The translations under genes and the position numbers were made by a program. Below, piece after piece: positions 1 through 7,155 of a DNA stretch of 64,000 nucleotides. The stretch is from Lentzea albidocapillata (GTDB lineage Bacteria; Actinomycetota; Actinomycetes; Mycobacteriales; Pseudonocardiaceae), in assembly GCF_000719115.1 (NCBI RefSeq), contig NZ_JOEA01000030.1, forward strand, positions 62,001 through 126,000, in the 5' to 3' direction. Positions within the stretch are counted from its first letter, which is position 1; every line of letters begins with the position of its first letter. The notes under the pieces were generated by a model. It saw only the letters and a program-made list of their open reading frames with translations. It had not been told where the DNA came from and searched no databases.

Positions 1-182
1 AGCTTCGGCATCCTGATGTCGAGCACGGCCACGTCCGGGCGCAGCCGCGCGACCTCGGCCACCGCCGCCCTGCCGTCCGCGACCTCCGCGACGCACCGGA
101 GGTCCTCCTGCGTGTCGAAGATCGCGCGCATGCCGGAGCGCAGCATCGCGTGGTCGTCGGCCAGCAGCACGGTCAACGTCAT
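1..182 (-). CDS. LuxR/NarL-family response regulator, N-terminal fragment
   Basis: Only the first 60 residues lie in the window; the rest runs off the left edge. The fragment is the first half of a CheY-like receiver domain: it opens MTLTVLLADDHAMLRSGM, with the acidic pair (D9, D10) that binds magnesium, and ends with VAVLDIRMP, whose Asp is the expected phosphorylation site. DDHAMLRSG is typical of NarL/LuxR-type regulators. The ATG overlaps the stop of the histidine kinase gene by three bases, so the two are translationally coupled as a cognate pair. The DNA-binding half is not visible, so the LuxR output domain is inferred. Confidence 0.88.
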   Translation of the reverse strand, partial: MTLTVLLADDHAMLRSGMRAIFDTQEDLRCVAEVADGRAAVAEVARLRPDVAVLDIRMPK

Positions 183-1312
183 GACGCCTCCAGGGGGAAC
201 GTGACGACGGTGCGCCAGGTCCGGCCGTCCGGGTCGAGCCCGGACCGGGTGGTGCCGGTGAACATGCCGGCGCGGTTGCGGATGCCGACGAGACCGCGGC
301 GCACCGAAGCGGAGTCGTCGCCGGGTCCCGTGGCGTTCTGCGCGGTGACGGTCAGCGAGTCCGGCGCGTACTCCAGGATGACCGTCACCCCGCACGCGTC
401 GCCGTGCCGCAGGGCGTTGGTCAGCATCTCCTGGATGATCCGGTAGACCGTGATGTCCAACGACTCCGGAATGTCCCGCCGTTGCCCGCGCACCTCCAGC
501 CGGGCCGGCCGGCCTGCCGCGCGCACGCCGTCGAGCAGTTCGTCTAGGTTGTCGAGCCCGGGCTGCCGCGCGCCCTCGGACTTGTCGCCGTGCAACAGGT
601 CGAGCAGGTGCCGCAGGTCGACCATGGCCGCGCGACTGGACGTCTCGACCGCGCGCAACGAGTTCGTGAGCTTCGGATTGCCTTCCGGCAGACCGAGGCG
701 GGCGGCGCCGGCGTGCAGGTTGATCGCGCTCACGTGGTGGATGATCACGTCGTGCAGGTCGCGGGCGATCGAGCCGCGTTCCTCGGTGATCGCCTTGGTG
801 ACCGCCGCCTTCGCGTCCTTCTCTGCCATCGCCGACCGCTTCTCCAGCTCGGCCAGGTACGCGCGGCGCGCCGTCGTGTAGCGGCCGACGAGCCACGGCA
901 GCAGCGCGCCCTTGGCGGCCACGAGCACCGCGTGCAGGGGGCCGTGGCCATTGAGGACCATGCAGGCCATCAGGCTGGCCGAGAGCAACCCGAGCGACGT
1001 GTACGCCGGTGCGCCGCGCAGCCACGCACCCGCCCGGTACCCGGCGATCAGCAGACCGGCGTCGTTGGCGTCGACCCCGTTGCGCATCGACACGAGGACG
1101 ATCACCGGAACGGCCGCCTGCGCCGCCGCCACCCACAGCGACAGCCGCGCCGGACCAGCCAGCATCGCGTCCACGGCCAGCGTCAGCAGGAGCACGACCA
1201 CGGTCTGCGGCAACGGTTCGCGGTCGAGCAGCACGAACCCGCCGTCCACGACCATGCACACGGTCGCGACCAGCCACGACTGGTGCCTGAGGGGCAGCTT
1301 GATCAGATCCAT
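179..1312 (-). CDS. Sensor histidine kinase, HisKA_3 type
   Basis: A 377-residue membrane sensor kinase. Residues 10-145 are hydrophobic with about five to six membrane segments and little extracytoplasmic sequence, so it probably senses within the membrane or envelope. A short coiled coil leads to the H-box RDLHDVIIHHVSAI (phospho-acceptor His187), followed by the N-box EMLTNALRHG (Asn299) and a degenerate G-box near GLVGIRNRAG. This is the NarL-partner kinase architecture. The ATG at 1312 directly precedes the first hydrophobic stretch. It is read with the response regulator and opposite the exported-protein cluster at 1448, which it may control (inference). Confidence 0.9.
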   Translation of the reverse strand: MDLIKLPLRHQSWLVATVCMVVDGGFVLLDREPLPQTVVVLLLTLAVDAMLAGPARLSLWVAAAQAAVPVIVLVSMRNGVDANDAGLLIAGYRAGAWLRGAPAYTSLGLLSASLMACMVLNGHGPLHAVLVAAKGALLPWLVGRYTTARRAYLAELEKRSAMAEKDAKAAVTKAITEERGSIARDLHDVIIHHVSAINLHAGAARLGLPEGNPKLTNSLRAVETSSRAAMVDLRHLLDLLHGDKSEGARQPGLDNLDELLDGVRAAGRPARLEVRGQRRDIPESLDITVYRIIQEMLTNALRHGDACGVTVILEYAPDSLTVTAQNATGPGDDSASVRRGLVGIRNRAGMFTGTTRSGLDPDGRTWRTVVTFPLEAS

Positions 1313-1370
1313 CGAGCGCAATCCTGCCCCATGGCGTCCCTGAGAACCTCCCGCTCCGCAGGGGTCGGAG

Positions 1371-1388
1371 ATCCCCCGCGCGGGGGAT
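1371..1388. promoter_or_regulatory. Perfect 18-bp palindrome in the divergent promoter
   Basis: ATCCCCCGCGCGGGGGAT reads the same on both strands. It lies in the 135-bp gap between the kinase start and the first gene of the exported-protein cluster, where an operator for one or both directions is expected. It has no T tract, so a terminator is unlikely. Operator function is inferred. Confidence 0.5.
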
Positions 1389-1447
1389 GCGGTTTCCGCC
1401 TCGCCAGTGACGCGGCGGCGAGGCCATGATCGATACGTTCGGTCGCG

Positions 1448-2779
1448 ATGAAACGACGTGGTGTGACCTTGTTGCTCGCGCTGGCGGCGCTCCTGGGGAT
1501 CGCGGCCCCCGCGCTGGCCGACGGCGCCCAGTCCGGTGCCGACATCCACGTCGCGCAGAGCCTCGGCGACCGCGAGCTCACGGTGATCATCCGGCGGGTC
1601 GCGGAGGTGCCGGGACCGGTGCACGTGGACGTGGTGACGCACGCCGGTACGCCGCCCGGCGAGCTGACGCTGACGTTGCGCGCGGCGGGTGCGCCCAGCA
1701 GCACCGCCAAGGTGGTTCTCGGTGCCACGCCCGGTTTCCACTCCGGGCTGCTGCACGTGGACCGGCCCGGTCCGTGGGAGCTCGCGGTCGACGAGGCGAC
1801 CATTCCGTTCGTCGTGCCGGCGCTCGTGCCGTCGCCGTGGGAGAACGCGACCTACGGAGGGTTCATCGCGGCCGGAGTGCTGTTGCTGGCGGCGCTCCTG
1901 CTGGCGGTGTTCGGCAAGGTCGGCCTCGCGCTCGTGCCCACGGCGGGCATGGTCGCCGCGGTGGCGGCCGGGGTGACGGCGGCGTTGCTGGCACCGAGCA
2001 TCCCACCGGTCGCGGCGCCCGGCACACAGCTCGACCCGACGTACGACAACGTCATGAACCCCTACGAGCGAACGTCCATAGTGGAATTCTCGCGGCCGCC
2101 GGTGAACATGGTGCCCGGCATGGACGGCAAGGACCTCGTGCTGAGCCTGACCGACGGCTCGTCGGGACGGCCGGTGGACGACCTGCTCGTGCACGACAGC
2201 GCGTTCATCCACCTGGTCGTGGTGTCGCCGTCCGGGCACCTGCGCCACCTGCACCCGGTCCGCACGGCGCCCGGTGAGTTCCGCGCCCGGCTGAGCGATG
2301 CCGAACAGGGCACGCACGCCGTCGCCGCCGAGATCGCCCGGCGCGGCGGGGGAGTTCAGCTCCTGCGGTCGAGCGTCGAGGTCTCCGGCACGGCCGCACC
2401 CCGGCACGACGCGACGGCCGAGACGGCGATGGAGATCCGCGACGCGGGCAGGCCGAGCACGATCACCGCGAAGTTCGGCGAGCGCGATCTGCAGCCGTGG
2501 CTGGGCATGCTCGGGCACATGATCGTCGTCGGTCCGATCACCGGCACCGCCGTGAACGCCCCGATCTGGGCGCACGTGCACTCCATGCTCCCGCAGACCC
2601 CCGGCCTGCCCGACAGGCCCGACGAGAGCGTCGCCGCCTACGGGCCGGACGTGCCGTTCACCTACTCGTTCCCGTTGCCGGGCAGGTACCTCGTGTGGAT
2701 CCAGGTCGAACGGGACTACTCGGTCGTCACCGTGCCGAAGGTCGTCGACGTCCCGGCCGGGAAGGTGGCCTCGAAGTGA
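1448..2779 (+). CDS. Exported membrane-anchored protein with His-rich motifs, possibly metal binding
   Basis: A 443-residue protein with a clear signal peptide (residues 1-25, cleavage near ALA-DG). A first beta-rich domain precedes two adjacent membrane segments (about 137-185), and a long extracytoplasmic part follows. That part holds HLRHLHP near residue 260, LGHMIVVG near 355 and WAHVHSM near 375. The pattern WLGMLGH...HVH occurs in actinobacterial envelope proteins often linked to heavy metals; I do not know a proven function. It is the first gene of a four-gene operon, and its stop overlaps the next start by four bases. A metal sensing, binding or delivery role is an inference from the His/Met content. 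Confidence 0.7.
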   Translation: MKRRGVTLLLALAALLGIAAPALADGAQSGADIHVAQSLGDRELTVIIRRVAEVPGPVHVDVVTHAGTPPGELTLTLRAAGAPSSTAKVVLGATPGFHSGLLHVDRPGPWELAVDEATIPFVVPALVPSPWENATYGGFIAAGVLLLAALLLAVFGKVGLALVPTAGMVAAVAAGVTAALLAPSIPPVAAPGTQLDPTYDNVMNPYERTSIVEFSRPPVNMVPGMDGKDLVLSLTDGSSGRPVDDLLVHDSAFIHLVVVSPSGHLRHLHPVRTAPGEFRARLSDAEQGTHAVAAEIARRGGGVQLLRSSVEVSGTAAPRHDATAETAMEIRDAGRPSTITAKFGERDLQPWLGMLGHMIVVGPITGTAVNAPIWAHVHSMLPQTPGLPDRPDESVAAYGPDVPFTYSFPLPGRYLVWIQVERDYSVVTVPKVVDVPAGKVASK

Positions 2780-3162
2780 AGCGTTCGGCGGTGGCCGTCA
2801 TGGCCGGGGTGATCGCGGTGGTGGCGGCGCTGGTTGTGCTGTGGCCGCGCGGAATCGAGGCCCAGCCACACCTCGCGGAGAGCGCCCAGCTCCGGTTCGA
2901 GCTCACGCCCGCCAGCACGCGGTCCGGCAGCAACTCGTTCGACCTGCTGATCACCGACCGGTCCGGCAACGCCGCCGACGGTGACGTGACGGTCGAACCG
3001 GCCATGCCGCAGATGGGCCACGCGCTCGCCCCGATCACGGCGGCACCGCGGGCTCCCGGCCGGTACCAGGTCGCGGGCGTCGACCTGTTCATGGCCGGTC
3101 AATGGGAAATCACCTTGTCACTGCGCGGCGAGCGGGTCGTCATCCCGCTGCTGCTCACCTAG
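2776..3162 (+). CDS. FixH/YtkA-like exported protein
   Basis: A 128-residue protein starting at a GTG that overlaps the previous stop (GTGA). One N-terminal membrane anchor or signal (residues 4-21) is followed by an immunoglobulin-like domain with MPQMGHA and a closing GQWEITLSLRG. This arrangement (acidic strand, Met/His loop, 'M.G.W.....' strand) is that of the YtkA/FixH-like domain. FixH proteins are tied to copper and cytochrome oxidase assembly; YtkA-like domains recur beside copper transporters. The Met/His loop fits metal binding, but this is unproven here. It is read as part of the 1448-4785 operon. Confidence 0.72.
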   Translation: MKRSAVAVMAGVIAVVAALVVLWPRGIEAQPHLAESAQLRFELTPASTRSGSNSFDLLITDRSGNAADGDVTVEPAMPQMGHALAPITAAPRAPGRYQVAGVDLFMAGQWEITLSLRGERVVIPLLLT

Positions 3163-3173
3163 AAGGGGGAGGA

Positions 3174-4274
3174 ATGACTGTGCACATCACGGCGACGGCA
3201 GCGTCGTCGGCGAGGACGGTCCCGAGGGGGCTGGTCCCGGCGAGCGTCGTGGTCGGCGGCACCCTGATCTCGTTGATCGGACTGACCTGGGACATCCAGT
3301 GGCACTCCGATGTCGGGCCGGACACGTTCTTCACCCTGCCGCACCTGTTCCTGTACGCGGGCAGTGCGATCTCGGGCCTCGCGAGCCTCGCCGTCGTGTT
3401 GCTGACGACGGCGAGCTCCAAGCGCGGCAGGGCGGTCGACCCGATGATCGGCGGCCGCTCGGTCGGTGTGTTCGGCCGCGCGTTCGCCGCCCCGGTCGGC
3501 TACCTGATCTCCGGCATCGGCGCGGCGCTGTTCCTGATCTACGGACTGTGGGACCAGTGGTGGCACGGCCTGTACGGCTTCGACGCCGTGATCGACTCGC
3601 CGCCGCACATCGGGCTGCTGCTGTCGATCTCGATCACGATGGTCGGCGCGGTCATGATCTTCGCCGTCGCCCGTGACCAGCGCTGGGGAACCTACGGCGT
3701 CGCCGCCGCGGCGGGCACGTTGCTCGCGTTCAGCATGGTGACCGTGCTCGGCCTGCGCGCGTTGCCCGGCGGGCTCGTCAACACGGTCAACGTGGGTAGT
3801 GCGTTCTTCTCGGTGATGATCCTGTTCATGGGCGCGTACGTCCTGAACCGACGCGGCGGCGCGCTCGCCGTCGGAGTCGTCGTCGCGGTACTGCAAGCCG
3901 TGTTCTGGTGGTTCTCCCCGTGGGCCACCGAGGTCTACGCGGACGCCACCGGCCTGCCGTTGCGCGACTACGCCGACGGCATCCCCGGACTGCCCAACAT
4001 GATCCCGATGAGCCTGATCCTCGTCGCGGTCGCCGTGGAACTGCTGCGGGGACTGCCCGCCTGGATCCCCGGCGCGGTCGGCGGCGTGATCATCACGGCC
4101 TGCGCGCCCCTGCAGCGGATGCTCGTGCAGGGCAGCAACTTCCCAGCCCTCGAACGGTACGTGGCCACCGTCGCGGCGGGCGCGGTGCTCGGCGCCCTCG
4201 CCGGAATGCTCGGCCGGCGGTTCGGTCTCATGCTCCGCCACCTCGCACCAGCAAAGGACGACAGCCATGAGTAA
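3174..4274 (+). CDS. Polytopic membrane protein of unknown function
   Basis: A 366-residue integral membrane protein with about nine to ten hydrophobic helices and short loops. The ATG at 3174 follows a strong GGGGGAGG ribosome site. Conserved-looking polar residues sit at helix ends: WDIQWHSD (about 42-49), LPHLFLYAG, LWDQWWHGLYG and SPPHIG. Several His and Trp residues at the membrane edge could bind a metal or heme. I do not recognise a named family. It lies between FixH-like and YtkA-like exported proteins, so it may be the membrane core of the same system. Its end overlaps the next gene by eight bases. Confidence 0.65.
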   Translation: MTVHITATAASSARTVPRGLVPASVVVGGTLISLIGLTWDIQWHSDVGPDTFFTLPHLFLYAGSAISGLASLAVVLLTTASSKRGRAVDPMIGGRSVGVFGRAFAAPVGYLISGIGAALFLIYGLWDQWWHGLYGFDAVIDSPPHIGLLLSISITMVGAVMIFAVARDQRWGTYGVAAAAGTLLAFSMVTVLGLRALPGGLVNTVNVGSAFFSVMILFMGAYVLNRRGGALAVGVVVAVLQAVFWWFSPWATEVYADATGLPLRDYADGIPGLPNMIPMSLILVAVAVELLRGLPAWIPGAVGGVIITACAPLQRMLVQGSNFPALERYVATVAAGAVLGALAGMLGRRFGLMLRHLAPAKDDSHE

Positions 4275-4785
4275 GACGTTGCTGGGCCTGCTGGGCACGG
4301 CCGCCCTGCTGTTCGGGCTGACCACCCCCGCGCTGGCCTTCGAACCGGTCAACGTCGTGCACACGGAGAAGGTGAAGGCGGGACCGTACGACCTGACCAT
4401 CGGCTTCAGCACGTGGCCGGTGAAGGCCATGCAGTCGCTCGACTTCACCTTCGCGCCGGAGAACGGCATCGACGGCAAGAAGGGCACGCTGACCCTGTTC
4501 CGCGGGTCCGTGGAGAGCGACGACAGCCCGCTGGCACGGCACCCCCGCAAGCGCGAGGTGTGGGGCCTGGACATCTTCGCCCTGCCCGAGCCGGGGACAT
4601 GGACGATGCGCTTCGACGTCGACGGACCGGCGGGCGCGGGCACGGGGGAGCTGAAGAACCTCCAGGTGATGGAGCAGCCGGGGCCGCCGATGGGCCTGTC
4701 CTGGGCGATCAGCACGATCCCGTTGTTCGGCCTGATCGCGTTGATCGTGGTCGCCTGGCGGCGGACGCGCGCCACGGTTGAATAG
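4267..4785 (+). CDS. Exported protein with C-terminal membrane anchor
   Basis: A 172-residue protein with a signal peptide (cleavage after TTPALA), a beta-sandwich middle domain, a C-terminal membrane helix (about 147-165) and a basic tail RRTRATVE. The middle domain ends in GTWTMRFDVDGPAG, the closing strand pattern of YtkA/FixH-like domains, but lacks the Met/His loop. The ATG overlaps the previous gene by eight bases, so it is the last gene of the operon, before the stem-loop at 4801. The topology (outside domain held by a C-terminal anchor) resembles CopC/YcnI-type envelope proteins, without clear homology. Confidence 0.65.
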   Translation: MSKTLLGLLGTAALLFGLTTPALAFEPVNVVHTEKVKAGPYDLTIGFSTWPVKAMQSLDFTFAPENGIDGKKGTLTLFRGSVESDDSPLARHPRKREVWGLDIFALPEPGTWTMRFDVDGPAGAGTGELKNLQVMEQPGPPMGLSWAISTIPLFGLIALIVVAWRRTRATVE

Positions 4786-4800
4786 CAGATGAGGTCCGAG

Positions 4801-4828
4801 CTTCACCCGGCAACCTGACCGGGTGAAG
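4801..4828 (+). terminator. Stem-loop after the exported-protein operon
   Basis: CTTCACCCGG and CCGGGTGAAG form a perfect 10-bp stem around an 8-base loop, and the pairing extends outward with few mismatches (about 4793-4836). It lies 16 bases after the operon stop, where a factor-independent terminator of the GC-rich actinobacterial type (no T tract) is expected. Confidence 0.7.
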
Positions 4829-4868
4829 TTCGGTCCGAAAGGCTGGACTGGCTGGCTTTTCGGTGACG

Positions 4869-5855
4869 ATGTTCGATACCCAGTTCGCCGTGCGCTTGCC
4901 TCACGCTGTTTGGATCGGCGGGCTCTTGGTGCCCGCGTTGCTCGCCACCACCGGCGTGTTCGTCTACGGCGGTGGCGTCGAACGGACGCTGCACTCCGAT
5001 GTGCGTACCGCGCTGGGAAAGGCCGGCTACCACGGCGTGGTCGCGGTGGACGGCCGGTCGGTCGTGGTCAGCGAGGTCTCGCCGCGCGCGGTCGACGCGG
5101 TGCGCGCCGTGGTGTCCGACGTGAACGGCGTCGGCGGCACCCACGTGCGCGCGGCCGAACCCGAGCAGTTGCTCGTGGCGGTGCGCGGCGGCGAGATCCT
5201 GGTGTCCGGCGCGGTCGCCGACGACGCGGAACGCCGTGCGCTGCTGGAAGCCGTGCGGTCCGACGGCCACCGCGTCACGGCCGCGCTCCGGCTCGGCGGC
5301 CTGCTGCCGATCCCACCGGTCGTGATCGGGCGGGTGCTCTCCGCCGCGCTGTCCGCGAAGGTGCCGGACGTGACCACGACCATCCACAACGGACAGGTCG
5401 TGATCGCCGCCCGAGTGCCCGACGAGGCCAGGGCGAGCGCGGTCCGCGACGCCGTCCGGGAGGCGGCGAACGGCCTGCAGGTCACCGACCGCATCGAGAT
5501 CGGCTCGTCCGCGCCGGCCGGCGACCTGAACGTCCAGGCGCTGCACGACTCGATCTCCCGCCTGGTCAACGGCAACGGCGCGATCCGGTTCGTGCAGGGC
5601 ACCACGGCGTACGAAGGCCACGGCCCTGTGCTCATCGAGCGCGTCGGCCGCATGCTGCTGGTCGCCCCGCGCGCCTCGATCACGCTGGTGGCGCACGGCA
5701 CCGACCAGGCGGTGGCGACGAAACGCGGCGAGCTGGTCCGCGACGTTCTCGTCGGCCAGGGCGTGGCGCCCGCGTTGATCGCCATCGAGACCCGTCCCGC
5801 CCCCGACGGCGAGTACGACCCGGTTACGCGCCAGGTCGACGTCGTAGTCCGCTAG
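4869..5855 (+). CDS. ArfA/OmpATb-like protein: membrane anchor, BON domains, OmpA-like C-terminus
   Basis: A 328-residue protein with one N-terminal membrane helix (about 13-33), then two BON-like repeats (about 35-170), and a C-terminal domain resembling the OmpA peptidoglycan-binding fold (residues about 210-328, with 'ITLVAHGTDQAVATKRGELV' and 'RPAPDGEYDPVTRQVDV'). This is the layout of mycobacterial ArfA (OmpATb), involved in the acid/ammonia response. The canonical OmpA peptidoglycan motif is only partly kept. The start could also be the in-frame GTG at 4863. The partner gene ten bases downstream carries an ArfC-like C-terminus, which supports the call. Confidence 0.72.
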   Translation: MFDTQFAVRLPHAVWIGGLLVPALLATTGVFVYGGGVERTLHSDVRTALGKAGYHGVVAVDGRSVVVSEVSPRAVDAVRAVVSDVNGVGGTHVRAAEPEQLLVAVRGGEILVSGAVADDAERRALLEAVRSDGHRVTAALRLGGLLPIPPVVIGRVLSAALSAKVPDVTTTIHNGQVVIAARVPDEARASAVRDAVREAANGLQVTDRIEIGSSAPAGDLNVQALHDSISRLVNGNGAIRFVQGTTAYEGHGPVLIERVGRMLLVAPRASITLVAHGTDQAVATKRGELVRDVLVGQGVAPALIAIETRPAPDGEYDPVTRQVDVVVR

Positions 5856-5864
5856 GAGTTCGCT

Positions 5865-6224
5865 GTGCTCTGGTTGTTCTCGCAGATGTTCCTGCTGTGC
5901 CTGGTGTCGTTCGCCGTCGGCTCGTTGGTGACGTGGCTGTCGGTCCGCGCTCGCCTGCAGCCCGAACGCCCGAAGACGCGCCTCGCCCTGCCCGCGCCCC
6001 GCCCGGCGGCCGAGCAGGTGGTGATCGCCGAACAGCCGCCGGCACCGAAGCCGCCGAGGCAGGAGTCGTTGCCGGTCAAGGGCAATTCGAGGACGATGGT
6101 CTACCACACTCCCGACTCCCCGTACTACCGGCGGATGAAGGGCGACATGGCGTTCGCCTCGGAGACCGACGCCGTGTCGGCCGGCTACCGGATGTGGAGC
6201 ACCAAGGCCCGCGTCAGGGTTTGA
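5865..6224 (+). CDS. ArfC-like channel accessory protein (sunset-domain type)
   Basis: A 119-residue protein from a GTG preceded by AGGAG. It has one N-terminal membrane helix (about 3-25), a Pro/Ala-rich linker (30-70) and a compact C-terminal module 'VKGNSR...VYHTPDSPYY.R...D..F.SE.DAVSAGYR' (about 71-113). That module matches the so-called sunset domain at the end of actinobacterial ArfC proteins. It follows the ArfA-like gene by nine bases, so the two form an operon. In Mycobacterium tuberculosis a small arfB lies between arfA and arfC; none is present here. Confidence 0.75.
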   Translation: MLWLFSQMFLLCLVSFAVGSLVTWLSVRARLQPERPKTRLALPAPRPAAEQVVIAEQPPAPKPPRQESLPVKGNSRTMVYHTPDSPYYRRMKGDMAFASETDAVSAGYRMWSTKARVRV

Positions 6225-6238
6225 GGTAACACCAGGAA

Positions 6239-7102
6239 TCAACGCTTCAGCAGGTCGCGGATCGCCGCCGCGATGACGTCCGGTGCCTCCTCGGCCATGA
6301 AGTGTCCACAGGAGACCGTGCGGTGGTCGAGGTCGGGTGCCCAGGCCTGCCACAGCTGCCGAGCGTCGAACCCGAGCGCCGCGCCCCAGTCCTGCTGCAG
6401 CACGGTGACCGGCATCTCCAGCTGGTTGCCCGCCTCGCGATCGGCGGTGTCGTGTTCGACGTCGATCGTCGCCGACGCCCGGTAGTCCGCCACGATCGAC
6501 GTGACGGCCCCACGGCTCGCGCGCAGGTACTCGGCGCGGACGTCCTCGGGGAACGGCCCGGTGCCCCAGCTGTCGAGGAAGTGGCCGAAGAAGGCGTCCG
6601 GGGTCGCGCTGATCATCTGCTCGGCGAGGCCGGGCGGCTGGGCCATCAGGAACAGGTGGAAGCCGACGGCGGCGGACGTGCCGCGCATGACGTCCCACAT
6701 GTCCAGCGTCGGCAGCACGTCGAGTGACGCGAGGTGCGTGACGTGCCGCGGGTGGTCGAGCCCGGTGCGGAACGCCACGAGCGCGCCCCGGTCGTGCCCG
6801 GCCAGGGCGAACGTGTCGTGCCCGAGCGCTTGGGCGACCTGCACGACGTCGGCGGCCATCGTGCGCTTGGCGTAGGTGAGGCCGGTGTCGGCGGGCTTGT
6901 CGCTGTCGCCGTAGCCCCGCAGGTCGGGCATGATCACGGTGTGGTCGGCGGCCAGGCCGGCGGCGACGTGCCGCCACATGAGGTGGGTCTGCGGGAAGCC
7001 GTGCAGCAGCACGACCGGGCTCCCCGATCCGGTGGTGGCGACGTTGAGCTCGACGCCGTCGGAGACCTGAACGCGCTGGTAGTCGAATGCGGTGTGGTTC
7101 AC
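6239..7102 (-). CDS. Alpha/beta hydrolase, haloacetate dehalogenase/epoxide hydrolase type
   Basis: A 287-residue cytoplasmic enzyme. HGFPQTHLMW supplies the oxyanion hole, and AGHDRGALVAF carries an Asp nucleophile in place of Ser, as in dehalogenases and epoxide hydrolases. The C-terminal SCGHFMAEEAP supplies the catalytic His. Overall it resembles fluoroacetate dehalogenases (DLRGYGDSDKP, LDHP...SLDVLPT). Those enzymes bind the substrate carboxylate with two Arg residues, D-R-x-x-R; here the second Arg position is Leu (D-R-G-A-L), so substrate use is doubtful. The GTG start at 7102 gives a normal family length. It is divergent from the BTAD-ATPase regulator, which may control it. Confidence 0.82.
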   Translation of the reverse strand: MNHTAFDYQRVQVSDGVELNVATTGSGSPVVLLHGFPQTHLMWRHVAAGLAADHTVIMPDLRGYGDSDKPADTGLTYAKRTMAADVVQVAQALGHDTFALAGHDRGALVAFRTGLDHPRHVTHLASLDVLPTLDMWDVMRGTSAAVGFHLFLMAQPPGLAEQMISATPDAFFGHFLDSWGTGPFPEDVRAEYLRASRGAVTSIVADYRASATIDVEHDTADREAGNQLEMPVTVLQQDWGAALGFDARQLWQAWAPDLDHRTVSCGHFMAEEAPDVIAAAIRDLLKR

Positions 7103-7155
7103 GAGCCCACTGTGCGGGTGCCCGATCAGCAACGAATCAGCGTTAGGGTCAGCGG

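Noticed and set aside
1313..2581. Long reading frame continuing upstream of the histidine kinase on the minus strand
   Set aside because: It is antisense to the exported-protein gene and has the Arg/His-rich composition of a high-GC shadow frame; the kinase has a clear ATG at 1312.
3159..4775. 538-residue open frame on the minus strand
   Set aside because: Antisense to two genes with membrane helices and a signal peptide; its composition (Arg, Gln, His, Asp rich, no domain) is that of a shadow frame.
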